A stretch of 64,000 nt of DNA from PNNG01 sp046291695 (GTDB taxonomy: Bacteria > Bacteroidota > Bacteroidia > UBA7662): contig JBKBSO010000008.1 in the NCBI GenBank assembly GCA_046291695.1, forward strand, positions 62,001 to 126,000. The letters are read 5' to 3'. The notes beneath the pieces are model-generated. The model did no database searches and was not told where the DNA came from. It worked only from the letters and a program-made list of their open reading frames with translations. The position numbers and the translations under genes were made by a program. Shown here one piece after another: positions 52,766 through 61,260 of the stretch. Each line of letters starts with the position of its first letter. The stretch's first letter is position 1.

Positions 52766-54190
52766 CTATGGAAATACGCCTAATGACTCATAAGAACGTG
52801 CAATTTTCCGAATAGCAACCACAAATGCCGCAGTTCGATAATCAGGAATAGATGGTATTTCCTTCTTTACTTCCCTGATTTGACTGTAAGCCTCAATCAT
52901 GGTTTCTTCAAGACCTGAATACACAAAATCAATCTCATCAGCCCCTCTCCCTATTAGCGTACGGTGCTTATCACTCAATGATCTTCCGGTCATTTCTTCT
53001 ACAGCATCAATGATTTGTTTGTTCAAGTTCTCGTCGAAACGTTTACCCAAACGACCGAAACGTACATGCGATAGGTTTTTAAGCCATTCAAAATAAGAAA
53101 CTGTAACCCCTCCGGCATTCAAGTAAATATCAGGAATAACCATGATGCCTTTCGCATTTAAAACTTCCTCTGCTTCAGAGGTCACCGGTCCATTCGCTGC
53201 TTCTCCGATGATTTTGGCTTTAATCTTATGGGCATTGCCTTCATGTATTTGATTTTCGAGCGCTGCCGGAATCAAAATATCGCAGTCAAGCTCCAAAGCG
53301 TCACCGCTTGACGCTAGGTTGGTTGCACCCGGGAAGTTCAGAATACTGCCGGTTTTTTTACGATGTTGAAAAACTTCCTCGTAATTCAATCCATCAGCCT
53401 TATAAATTGCACCTTCGAACTCAGCAAGTGCAATAATTTTCGCACCACCTTCATAAAAGAATTTTGCAGCATGATAACCTACATTACCCAAGCCCTGTAT
53501 CACTACAGATTTACCTTCAAGCCCTACGGATAATCCTAGGCGACCCATATCGTCGGCATAACTACATGCCTGACGAATACCATAATAAACACCAAGACCC
53601 GTAGCTTCCCTTCTGCCTACTATCCCCCCTTGTGTAATGGGCTTACCCGTTACACAACCAATTCCATCAATTTGACCCGGAAAAAAAGTGGTGTAGGTAT
53701 CCATGATCCAACTCATCTCACGTTCACCCGTACCGTAATCAGGCGCGGGCACATCTAAACCAGGACCAATAAAGTTCTTCTTAATTAACTCCGTGGTATA
53801 ACGACGTGTAATTCGTTCGAGCTGATCAACCGTGTATTTTTTCGGATCGATTCGCACTCCACCTTTAGCTCCACCAAAGGGCACATCTACAATAGCACAT
53901 TTGTAAGTCATCAGTGCAGCAAGAGCCATCACCTCATCTTGGTTAACGGCCATGGCATAGCGAATTCCACCCTTAGTAGGCATACGATGGTGTGAGTGTT
54001 CAACCCGGTAAGCTTCAATTACTTCCAAATCTTCGCCAACCCTTACCGGAAAACGCATGCGGTAAACACTATTGCAATACTTAATTTGATCAAGCATACC
54101 GACTGGATAGTCGAGATGCTTAGCAGCCTTTTCGAAGTACTTGAGTACATCGCCAAAAAAGCTGTGCTCTTCATGTTCTAATTGAGACAT
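52766..54190 (-). CDS. gdhA: Glutamate dehydrogenase (Glu/Leu/Phe/Val family)
   Basis: The enzyme interconverts glutamate and 2-oxoglutarate plus ammonia. From ATG 54190 it has 474 residues. The substrate domain includes HHRMPTKGGIRYAMAVNQDE and the catalytic-lysine loop VDVPFGGAKGGVRIDP, then PAPDYGTGEREMSWIMDTY. The nucleotide domain has VVIQGLGNVGYHAAKFFYEG. Length and motifs suit the NAD(P)-linked hexameric type. An in-frame start 14 codons upstream lies just beyond the ccmD stop and is less likely. It is the last gene of a row xerD-ccmB-ccmC-ccmD-gdhA, all on this strand with short gaps. Confidence 0.93.
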   Translation of the reverse strand: MSQLEHEEHSFFGDVLKYFEKAAKHLDYPVGMLDQIKYCNSVYRMRFPVRVGEDLEVIEAYRVEHSHHRMPTKGGIRYAMAVNQDEVMALAALMTYKCAIVDVPFGGAKGGVRIDPKKYTVDQLERITRRYTTELIKKNFIGPGLDVPAPDYGTGEREMSWIMDTYTTFFPGQIDGIGCVTGKPITQGGIVGRREATGLGVYYGIRQACSYADDMGRLGLSVGLEGKSVVIQGLGNVGYHAAKFFYEGGAKIIALAEFEGAIYKADGLNYEEVFQHRKKTGSILNFPGATNLASSGDALELDCDILIPAALENQIHEGNAHKIKAKIIGEAANGPVTSEAEEVLNAKGIMVIPDIYLNAGGVTVSYFEWLKNLSHVRFGRLGKRFDENLNKQIIDAVEEMTGRSLSDKHRTLIGRGADEIDFVYSGLEETMIEAYSQIREVKKEIPSIPDYRTAAFVVAIRKIARSYESLGVFP

Positions 54191-54212
54191 ATCTGTATGA
54201 TTTAAGGTGAAA

Positions 54213-54431
54213 TTACTTTGAATTACGCTCAATTCGGCTCAACTTCCGATCGAGACGAATAAGATAGGCAATCAGCCCGAAAAGAATAAGCAAAAGCACC
54301 GCAACTACTACATAAATCTTTCCTTCTGCCCTCATCTGATCTGCCATGGGCACTTCTGCTATGGCCAAATTTATCTGCCCAACAAGCTGTAGTAACAGAA
54401 ATAACAGGCTGTATATTAATTTATTGCTCAT
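54213..54431 (-). CDS. ccmD: CcmD-family protein
   Basis: The 72-residue protein has a signal-like N-terminus, then one membrane helix (KIYVVVAVLLLILFGLIAYL) followed by a basic tail (RLDRKLSRIERNSK). It is the small partner of the heme exporter CcmABC in cytochrome c maturation; CcmD proteins are poorly conserved, so the call leans on topology and on the 11-base overlap with ccmC. Confidence 0.8.
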   Translation of the reverse strand: MSNKLIYSLLFLLLQLVGQINLAIAEVPMADQMRAEGKIYVVVAVLLLILFGLIAYLIRLDRKLSRIERNSK

Positions 54432-55083
54432 ATTCGGTAGAGATTTTATGTATCCTATTCCTCAAATTTACCATCCAAAAACCTAACAGCGTCCAACCCA
54501 ACACCGCCGGATAAAAAACCAATCGCATACCCCCATCCAAATCATAGGCACCGAAACCGGGATTTCCCCCATTTCCAGGATGCAGCGAATCTGTAAGTCG
54601 AGGTAAAATGAATAATAACGGAATGAGCGATGCAAAGGCAAAAATATTGTAAACTGCACCAATACGTGCACGCTGTTGCTCTTCGTTAAAAGAACCGCGC
54701 AAGACTACATAAGCCAGATAAATTAAAAGGGCTATTGCACTGGTATTTTGCTTGGGATCCCCACTCCACCAAGCACCCCAAGTATATTGGGCCCAAACCA
54801 TTCCGGTTACCATGCCCAAAACACCAAAAAGCAAACCCACCCTGGCAGTGCTGTCTGCAGCAATATCATGCCGCATTTCAGGCTTTTGCAAATACCGAAT
54901 ACTGTGGTAGGCCGAAGCCGCCAAAATGATAACCATGCCAAACCACATGGGCACATGGAAATATAAATTACGTATCGATTCATTGAGCACCACTTTGCGC
55001 GGAACCTCACCAAGCAAACCGAACCAAACCGTATACACCAAAAGGGCAGCAGCAAGTATCTTATACCAGTTTTTGTTCATCAT
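54421..55083 (-). CDS. ccmC: Cytochrome c assembly protein CcmC
   Basis: CcmC handles heme on the periplasmic side for delivery to the chaperone CcmE. The 220-residue, six-helix protein has the tryptophan-rich heme-binding motif in WAQYTWGAWWSGDPKQNTSA and flanking histidines in YFHVPMWFGM and SLHPGNGGNPG. Either of two adjacent ATG codons can start it. It follows ccmB by 1 base and overlaps ccmD. ccmA, ccmE and ccmF are not in the window, so the system is split over the genome or shares System I/II elements. Confidence 0.92.
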   Translation of the reverse strand: MMNKNWYKILAAALLVYTVWFGLLGEVPRKVVLNESIRNLYFHVPMWFGMVIILAASAYHSIRYLQKPEMRHDIAADSTARVGLLFGVLGMVTGMVWAQYTWGAWWSGDPKQNTSAIALLIYLAYVVLRGSFNEEQQRARIGAVYNIFAFASLIPLLFILPRLTDSLHPGNGGNPGFGAYDLDGGMRLVFYPAVLGWTLLGFWMVNLRNRIHKISTEYEQ

Positions 55084-55084
55084 A

Positions 55085-55735
55085 TTAGTCTTTCCAAAGA
55101 TAAGGAAATAAAAGAAGGGCTACGGCCAATACCAATAGATCTATGGCCACTAAATTGCCCAAAATCCCGTAACCAACCGATCGGTCTAAACCATCAAGAG
55201 CCTGCTTGCTTAACCTGATTATTAAAACCAGCACCGGAACGATAACCGGAAAACTTAAGATGGCCATAAGTGTACTTTGGTTATTGGCTTTTTGCGCTAT
55301 CGCCGATACCAGGCTGAGAATAACAGAAAAACCAACAATGCCAACCGCACCTGTGACCAAAAACCAAAACATATCTTGAACCGGATTACCGACCAAAATG
55401 CTCATGCTGAGGCTGGTAAGCAAATGAATCAGCCACAACAGCATAGTGTTATACACCAATTTTGCACCTAACAAATGAAGTGGATGCACCTGACTATAGT
55501 AGTACAGCATGCGTCCCCGAGAAAGTTGCATAAAACTCTTTGCCACTGCATTCGTAGCAGCAAACAGCATGATAATCCAATAAAGCGCTATCCATGCCAG
55601 CGCCGGAACTACCCGAAAACTGAGATAAGCAACAAAAACAGTCGATAATACATACAGCAATATACCGCCAAGCGCATTACGCTGACGCCACTCAAGCAAC
55701 ACTTCGTGTTTAAGCAAAATAATGAATTGCGACAT
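55085..55735 (-). CDS. ccmB: Heme exporter CcmB
   Basis: CcmB is the permease of the CcmAB heme-release ABC complex. The 216-residue, six-helix protein matches the family: LKHEVLLEWRQRNALGGILL at the start and RMLYYYSQVHPLHLLGAKLV in the middle, and LMAILSFPVIVPVLVLIIR near the end. No ATPase gene (ccmA) is adjacent. The gap to ccmC is 1 base. Confidence 0.9.
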   Translation of the reverse strand: MSQFIILLKHEVLLEWRQRNALGGILLYVLSTVFVAYLSFRVVPALAWIALYWIIMLFAATNAVAKSFMQLSRGRMLYYYSQVHPLHLLGAKLVYNTMLLWLIHLLTSLSMSILVGNPVQDMFWFLVTGAVGIVGFSVILSLVSAIAQKANNQSTLMAILSFPVIVPVLVLIIRLSKQALDGLDRSVGYGILGNLVAIDLLVLAVALLLFPYLWKD

Positions 55736-55798
55736 GATTTCAGGGGCGAAAATACGGATATAACAAGCGATTGTAGCCCTTAGTCAATAGATTATTCA

Positions 55799-56698
55799 CT
55801 AATGCCTGGGATGAAACTGCCGGACCACATCCCGCAAGTAATCCCGACTGAGATGTGTGTAAATTTCGGTAGTCGTTATACTTTCGTGTCCGAGCATTTC
55901 CTGCACAGCCCGCAAATCAGCCCCCGCCTCCACCATGTGCGTGGCAAAAGCATGTCGAAACGAGTGCGGGCTAATCACCTTGGTCAAACCAATCACTGCA
56001 GCTTGCTGTTTCACAAGCAAAAAAACAAGCATGCGCGTTAACCGGCGTCCATTGCGACTTAAAAACAAGAAATCTTCATCACCTTTGGCGATTTTCAAAT
56101 GTCGCCGATATCCGTCAACATATAACTGAATCGAGTTCTGAGCGGCCTTACCTATGGGCACAAGCCTTTCTTTATCGCCCTTACCCTTTACCCTAATGAA
56201 GCCTATTTCAAAGTACAAACCACTCAATCGAAGCTCAACCAACTCACTCACCCTTAACCCACAACTGTATAGACATTCTAGAATGGCTTTATTTCGATGG
56301 CCTTCGGGTTTACTTAAATCCAAGGCTTCAATCATTTGATTTATTTCCTCGATATGCAATACTTCTGGCATCTTTCGATGGGTCCGTGGCATTTCAAGCA
56401 ATTCGGCTGGACTTTCAGAAAGCAGTCCTTCCAGCAATAGATAACGGTAAAAGGCCTTAATGCCTGAGATAATTCGCGATTGACTTGAAGCTTGCAAGCC
56501 CAATTCATTTAAAAATACAAGGAAGTTGCGAAGGTCATCCAGCGTAAGTTGGGTAGGTGATTTTGGTAGTAAGTTACTGCTGAAAAACGAAGCCAATTTA
56601 CCAATATCTTCCAAATACGCCGCCACGGTATTGGCCGACATCGAACGCTCCAATTGCAAATAAGCCTTAAAACCTCTGATATCCGACTGCCAATTCAA
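55799..56698 (-). CDS. xerD: Site-specific tyrosine recombinase XerD
   Basis: XerD resolves chromosome dimers at dif with a partner Xer protein. From TTG 56698 the protein has 299 residues (LNWQSDIRGFKAYLQLERSM), the standard length. The SAM-like core-binding domain is about 1-90 and the catalytic domain carries Arg (CGLRVSELVEL), Lys (KGKGDKERLVP), His-x-x-Arg (SPHSFRHAFATH), His (LGHESITTTE) and the nucleophile Tyr (EIYTHLS). An in-frame ATG at 56755 would add 19 residues and overlap the divergent aroQ start. It begins a row that continues into ccmB 63 bases later. Confidence 0.92.
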   Translation of the reverse strand: MNWQSDIRGFKAYLQLERSMSANTVAAYLEDIGKLASFFSSNLLPKSPTQLTLDDLRNFLVFLNELGLQASSQSRIISGIKAFYRYLLLEGLLSESPAELLEMPRTHRKMPEVLHIEEINQMIEALDLSKPEGHRNKAILECLYSCGLRVSELVELRLSGLYFEIGFIRVKGKGDKERLVPIGKAAQNSIQLYVDGYRRHLKIAKGDEDFLFLSRNGRRLTRMLVFLLVKQQAAVIGLTKVISPHSFRHAFATHMVEAGADLRAVQEMLGHESITTTEIYTHLSRDYLRDVVRQFHPRH

Positions 56699-56749
56699 AA
56701 CAAATAATTTGTTGCAAGATTGCTTAATTTTACGCGCAATCGCAAATAC

Positions 56750-57190
56750 ATGCATATTTACATCATCAACGGCCCGAATCTTAACCTCTTGGGTATACGC
56801 GAGCCACACATTTACGGGAATCAGGACTTTGATAGTTTTTTGAAAGCCCTACGTTCAGCTTGGCCCGGGCTGGAATTGTCGTATTTCCAAAGTAATGACG
56901 AAGGTGCCCTGGTTACGAAAATCCAGGAAGCCGGCTTTGCAACAGATGGCATTTTACTAAATGCTGCAGCCTATACCCATACTTCTATTGCCATTGCTGA
57001 TGCCATTGCTGCCATTCCTGCTCCCGTTATTGAAGTACATCTGAGCAATCCGCACAGCCGCGAAGACTTCCGACGAACATCCTATCTTTCACCATATTGC
57101 AAAGGAGTCATTAGTGGTTTCGGACTAAATTCCTACCGACTTGCACTGGAAGGCTTAATAAAATTAATTATAAACGACGGGCAGCAATAA
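56750..57190 (+). CDS. aroQ: 3-dehydroquinate dehydratase, type II
   Basis: The enzyme performs the third step of the shikimate pathway. The 146-residue length is standard. It opens with HIYIINGPNLNLLGIREPHI and includes the catalytic Tyr/Arg region (GIREPHIYG), NAAAYTHTSIAIADAI, and the catalytic His in VIEVHLSNPHSREDFR. The start is the ATG right before the first strand. It diverges from xerD across about 50 bases and converges on the glycosyltransferase gene with a 23-base 3' overlap. Confidence 0.96.
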   Translation: MHIYIINGPNLNLLGIREPHIYGNQDFDSFLKALRSAWPGLELSYFQSNDEGALVTKIQEAGFATDGILLNAAAYTHTSIAIADAIAAIPAPVIEVHLSNPHSREDFRRTSYLSPYCKGVISGFGLNSYRLALEGLIKLIINDGQQ

Positions 57191-58214
57191 AGGCCTTCAT
57201 CTTACGAGCTCGGCCAAAAAAATGGGCGTAAAGCGTGCTTCCTTGAAAAATGGTGGCAATATCTCTACTCGCTTTCTTATGCTGAATTAGCCGGCGCGCT
57301 TTCCAAACATACGGCTGCATGCTAAAAAACGACCAGTGAGCTCGGATAACGGCCCAAAAATCTCCAAAGGAACCATGCGCAAGGAACTTCAGTGCCGCAG
57401 GAGCATCCAGTAACAAGCGAAAAGGTAATTTATATAGCAGCTCTCTAAAGGGCAGGTTCTTTTGAAGCGTAATTAAGCTATTCCTGAAATTTAAAAAAGT
57501 TTTTCGCGGATTGCCATAGGCCAACGACCCACCTCCTAGGTGGTAAACTACCGAATCAGGAAGCTGGACCAACTTATAATCCAAATGATGTAAACGCCAG
57601 CACAAATCAATCTCTTCCATATGGGCGAAATAGCGAGTATCTAAACCGCCCGCCTTCCAATAAGCCTTGGAGCGTATGAACATACATGCCCCTGATGCCC
57701 AGAAAATTTCTTTTTGATAACTGTATTGACCCGAATCAGTCTCAATTTGTTCAAACAACCTGCCAGCACAAAAGGGATAGCCTAGGGCATCAATGTAACC
57801 TCCAGCCGCGCCAGCATATTCAAACAATTGCCGATTTCGCCAATCCCGAATGTGTGGCTGAGCCGCACCTAAAGCTGAATCCGTTTCAAATGCAGTAGCT
57901 ACCGGCTCCAACCAATCGGCAGATACTTCTACATCTGAATTTAATAATACGTATATATCCGCGTCAATGGCCTTTAACCCTTCCTGATATCCACCCGCAT
58001 AACCACCATTTTGCTCAAGCTGTACCAAGCCTATGCGATCGCCATAGGTGAGTTTTAGCCAACTAACCGAATCATCGCTTGAAGCATTGTCAATTACCCA
58101 AACCTTGTGGTTGCCATAGGTCGTCTGCATAACTGACGGCAAATAGGTTTCCAAATGCCTGCGACCATTCCAATTCAAAATTACCACCCCGATATGCATG
58201 TCGCCCTTATTCAT
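57168..58214 (-). CDS. Family 2 glycosyltransferase (rhamnosyltransferase type)
   Basis: The 348-residue protein starts HIGVVILNWNGRRHLETYLP and has VWVIDNASSDDSVSW, DADIYVLLNSDVEVSADWLE and the acceptor-side motif RYFAHMEEIDLCWRLHHLDY (ED/EE-x-D-x-CW-R). These are typical of GT2 enzymes that build O-antigen or exopolysaccharide. ATG 58214 overlaps the upstream acyltransferase gene by 8 bases; ATG 58199 is an alternative. The C-terminus is hydrophobic and basic, suiting membrane attachment. It forms one unit with the acyltransferase. Confidence 0.88.
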   Translation of the reverse strand: MNKGDMHIGVVILNWNGRRHLETYLPSVMQTTYGNHKVWVIDNASSDDSVSWLKLTYGDRIGLVQLEQNGGYAGGYQEGLKAIDADIYVLLNSDVEVSADWLEPVATAFETDSALGAAQPHIRDWRNRQLFEYAGAAGGYIDALGYPFCAGRLFEQIETDSGQYSYQKEIFWASGACMFIRSKAYWKAGGLDTRYFAHMEEIDLCWRLHHLDYKLVQLPDSVVYHLGGGSLAYGNPRKTFLNFRNSLITLQKNLPFRELLYKLPFRLLLDAPAALKFLAHGSFGDFWAVIRAHWSFFSMQPYVWKARRLIQHKKASRDIATIFQGSTLYAHFFGRARKMKAFIAARRL

Positions 58215-59088
58215 CCTGTCCTTTATGTATCTCTGGATTCAACTTCCACCTCCTGTGCGACCATAGCCAATATTCAGGCTGCTCTTCAAGCAGCTCCTCT
58301 AATAAACGGGTATGTTTCCGGGTAATTTCGCCAAAAGCAGTTTCGCGAGGCCTATCGGTTATTAACGCTAGTTCTATGGTGTAATAACCTCTTTTTTGCC
58401 TGCGCATCTTACCAAACACAACGGCTGCATTGTATTTCTTCGCAATATCCTCAGCACCTAAATACACAGCCGTTTTTTGGTGCATAAACGGAATCCAAAT
58501 AAAACGATTACTCGCCATTGGTGACTGGTCACCTCCAAAAAAGCTCGCATGTAAGCGTTCCGGACTAGATTCAATCGTCTTGAATATCTGTTTCATTGGT
58601 ACTGACTTAGCACCAAACTTTTCGCGCATTTCAATCATCAACTGGTTTAAGCCCTCATTATTCAATTTCTTGTATACAAAAAACAACCAATGTCGGGTAT
58701 TCAGCGCCAATGCATGGGCATACCACTCCCAATTGGCATGATGTCCCAGTAAATGTACCACATTCAATCCCCGTGTATGCAAATCGTTCATCAACTCCGG
58801 GTTAAGCACTTTTACCCTGCGGTTGATTTCTTCCGATGTCATACTAAAGGCTCTGAAAGTTTCAAGCAGCTGGTCTGCCAAATAACGGTAAAATACTTTT
58901 TCGATACGTCTTCGTTCGGCCACAGAACGTTCAGGAAATGATCTTTCAAGATTTCCACGCACCACGGCTTTTCGGTAATTCGACGCATAATACACCAACA
59001 CCCATAGCAAGTCTGCAAAAAAATACATCAAGCGTAAAGGTATTTGGTTACAAAGCCAAATAAGTGCCTTTTGAAGCCTGTACGACAT
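58207..59088 (-). CDS. Lysophospholipid/lipid A acyltransferase (LpxL/HtrB family)
   Basis: The enzyme family transfers a fatty acyl chain to lipid A or related lipids. The 293-residue protein has an N-terminal hydrophobic segment (LMYFFADLLWVLVYYAS) and the HX4(E/D) catalytic motif in LLGHHANWEWYAHAL (His-His-Ala-Asn-Trp-Glu). It also has FFGGDQSPMASNRFIWIPFM, and GAEDIAKKYNAAVVFGKM. It acts at the inner-membrane cytoplasmic face. It lies 3 bases downstream of the GWxTD gene and overlaps the glycosyltransferase, suggesting a joint role in surface lipid assembly. Confidence 0.88.
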   Translation of the reverse strand: MSYRLQKALIWLCNQIPLRLMYFFADLLWVLVYYASNYRKAVVRGNLERSFPERSVAERRRIEKVFYRYLADQLLETFRAFSMTSEEINRRVKVLNPELMNDLHTRGLNVVHLLGHHANWEWYAHALALNTRHWLFFVYKKLNNEGLNQLMIEMREKFGAKSVPMKQIFKTIESSPERLHASFFGGDQSPMASNRFIWIPFMHQKTAVYLGAEDIAKKYNAAVVFGKMRRQKRGYYTIELALITDRPRETAFGEITRKHTRLLEELLEEQPEYWLWSHRRWKLNPEIHKGQDE

Positions 59089-59091
59089 GCT

Positions 59092-60576
59092 TTACTGATT
59101 CCTGAAATTTTCTTCGAGATAACTCCCAAAGTGTCCGCGATTCATTTGTTCGTCAATATCTCTAAATGCCGTAGTACGACTGAACAAAATCAAACGCCAC
59201 TGTGGATCATAGGTCTCACCCAATGCTTCGGAATGCAGTAACTGATAGTCATTCGTAATCATATCGGGGTTATAGAATACGAAACGAATATTCCGTTGCC
59301 CTTTGTATTCATAGTACCACCAGATTTCATAAGGATAAGCGCTTGGCTCGTTGGTTACTTGGGTACGACTACTAGGTGGCCCATACTGTAAATACACACG
59401 ACCACGCTCCGTTTCATAGCCTTTCATGATTTTAGAACTGAACAGTTGTACGGTTTCCTGAACCTTAGCGTAATATTCGAGCCATGCCTGTTGGGGATTA
59501 ACCTTGTTCCTTCGCTCCCAAAAACTCAGCATGTACTTTTTGAGCAACTCCACATCTACTTCTTTTTGTGCCAATAAATTATCAGCATACTCTCTTTCAA
59601 ACATTTCTGAAACCGGCCGCATTGAAGCGATGTGCTCGCGAATGTCTTTTTCACTCATGGCATCAACAAACGACATGCTCGTTTGTAAAGCCTTCATCTT
59701 CTGCTCGTCAAAAGCAATTTTACTATTCAATCGCTGAATCGACATACTTTTAGAAGCAATCAATTCATTATTGCGGTTACGAGCCTCCAACCGTAAGGTA
59801 TAATTCCCGCTAGGTACCTCGTCTATCAAAAAGGCATCAGCAATTACATTTACTTTTTTGGGCGCCAAACGATAAAACCGACTGCATTTATCCAATACCT
59901 GACGGTCGCCGTATTCCAATAAAGCCTTTACGATAAACACCGAATCTGCCAACTTATCGGTGTCATACAACTCGGCATAAAAACGCAGCGTATCATGTGT
60001 GGTATTGAAGAAAAATGAAGGCCGGGGAACAATATTCAGTCCACTTTTAGTCAATGGACCAACTTCTATGGCCTTGGTAATGCTATTGGCTAACATCACG
60101 TCTGAAAACCAAGCCGTTTCTGACGGACGTTTTAGCTCAATGGTTCCGGTGGCACGCACTACATTAGACGTATCGAATTGGTCGCGGATGGTCATATCCA
60201 TAAAATAAGTGCCTTCCGGAAGACTAAAACGCTGTAAATCCAAGAAACTAAAATCAAGCACGGTATTGGTGTCGATAATCGGGCTTTTGAGCACATATTT
60301 ATCATACAATACAATCGAATCGTTACGTTCAAAACTTACGGTAATTACAATGGCACCTTGCAATTGGTTGGGTTCAAACTGCTTAAAATGTACTGAACGG
60401 CTGTTTACGGCCAGATAAGTTTCCACATAGGGGCCTTTTCCGGGAGCATAAAAAACGGCATAACGAAATTGAGCATCAAGGGCTTGTGCAGGTTGCTGCA
60501 ATAGCCCCACGGTAAGCATCAGTAAAAAATACTTGAACAGCCTGCTAGTTTGACGTAAAATTGTGTAGTTTATCAT
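59092..60576 (-). CDS. GWxTD domain-containing exported protein
   Basis: The 494-residue protein has a signal peptide (LFKYFLLMLTVGLLQQPAQA) and two or three beta-rich domains (about 25-270). The C-terminal GWxTD-type domain (about 300-494) has RGRVYLQYGPPSSRTQVTNE and YPYEIWWYYEYKGQRNIRFV, ending with GSYLEENFRNQ. The domain name motif itself is not evident in strict form. Its role is unknown; it is common in Bacteroidota and Acidobacteria and is usually exported. The start codon overlaps the start codon of the divergent WbqC gene (CATG). Confidence 0.85.
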   Translation of the reverse strand: MINYTILRQTSRLFKYFLLMLTVGLLQQPAQALDAQFRYAVFYAPGKGPYVETYLAVNSRSVHFKQFEPNQLQGAIVITVSFERNDSIVLYDKYVLKSPIIDTNTVLDFSFLDLQRFSLPEGTYFMDMTIRDQFDTSNVVRATGTIELKRPSETAWFSDVMLANSITKAIEVGPLTKSGLNIVPRPSFFFNTTHDTLRFYAELYDTDKLADSVFIVKALLEYGDRQVLDKCSRFYRLAPKKVNVIADAFLIDEVPSGNYTLRLEARNRNNELIASKSMSIQRLNSKIAFDEQKMKALQTSMSFVDAMSEKDIREHIASMRPVSEMFEREYADNLLAQKEVDVELLKKYMLSFWERRNKVNPQQAWLEYYAKVQETVQLFSSKIMKGYETERGRVYLQYGPPSSRTQVTNEPSAYPYEIWWYYEYKGQRNIRFVFYNPDMITNDYQLLHSEALGETYDPQWRLILFSRTTAFRDIDEQMNRGHFGSYLEENFRNQ

Positions 60577-61210
60577 GAATAAGGCCTCTGAATCAAAAAT
60601 TGTGATGGCATTGCCCTACCAGGCTTCCATCGGTTATCTTACAAAATTAACAAATCATCCCTTGCTTTTACTCGAAAAGCATGAGCATTTTGTAAAAGCT
60701 TCGTCACGAAATCGGTGCTATATCTACGGTGCTAATGGATTACATCTCCTAAGCATTCCTGTGAGAGGTGGTCGATCACACAAACAATTATACAGCGAAA
60801 CCTGTATCGATTACCGGCAAAACTGGCCACGACAGCACTGGCACAGCCTGAAAAGCGCTTATGGCAAGTCGCCTTTTTTCGAATATTACGAAACAGAACT
60901 TGGTCATTTGTACGCGCAAAGGCCCGAATTGCACTGGGAATGGAATTTGGCTTTATTCCATTGGTTACTAAAGTCACTTAAACTTCAGGTGAATATGGCA
61001 TTTACGCAAAGTTTTGAAAAACCACTTCAAGCTGGGCTGATTGACCTGCGCGGGCTCGAAATAAGAAGTCCTGATCAAAATTGGCCTGTATACTACCAAG
61101 GTTTCGCGAGCAAGCACGGATTTTTAGCCGATTTGGCAGGAATTGATCTCCTCTTTAACCTTGGCCCTGCTGCTTCGCTACAATACCTAAAGTCAATCGG
61201 GAATAGATAA
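60575..61210 (+). CDS. WbqC family protein
   Basis: The 211-residue protein matches WbqC-like proteins found in O-antigen loci: YQASIGYLTKLTNHPLLLLE, RNRCYIYGANGLHLLSIPVR, YRQNWPRQHWHSLKSAYGKS and PFFEYYETELGHLY. The family is thought to act in surface polysaccharide synthesis but the reaction is unknown. ATG 60575 overlaps the divergent GWxTD start; ATG 60605 (MALPYQASIGYL) is an alternative that clears it. No signal peptide is present, so it is cytoplasmic. Confidence 0.85.
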   Translation: MNKASESKIVMALPYQASIGYLTKLTNHPLLLLEKHEHFVKASSRNRCYIYGANGLHLLSIPVRGGRSHKQLYSETCIDYRQNWPRQHWHSLKSAYGKSPFFEYYETELGHLYAQRPELHWEWNLALFHWLLKSLKLQVNMAFTQSFEKPLQAGLIDLRGLEIRSPDQNWPVYYQGFASKHGFLADLAGIDLLFNLGPAASLQYLKSIGNR

Positions 61211-61260
61211 TTTCATCGACTTAATAACGGTTTAACACCTTCTTCTTATTTTCGTGCCTT

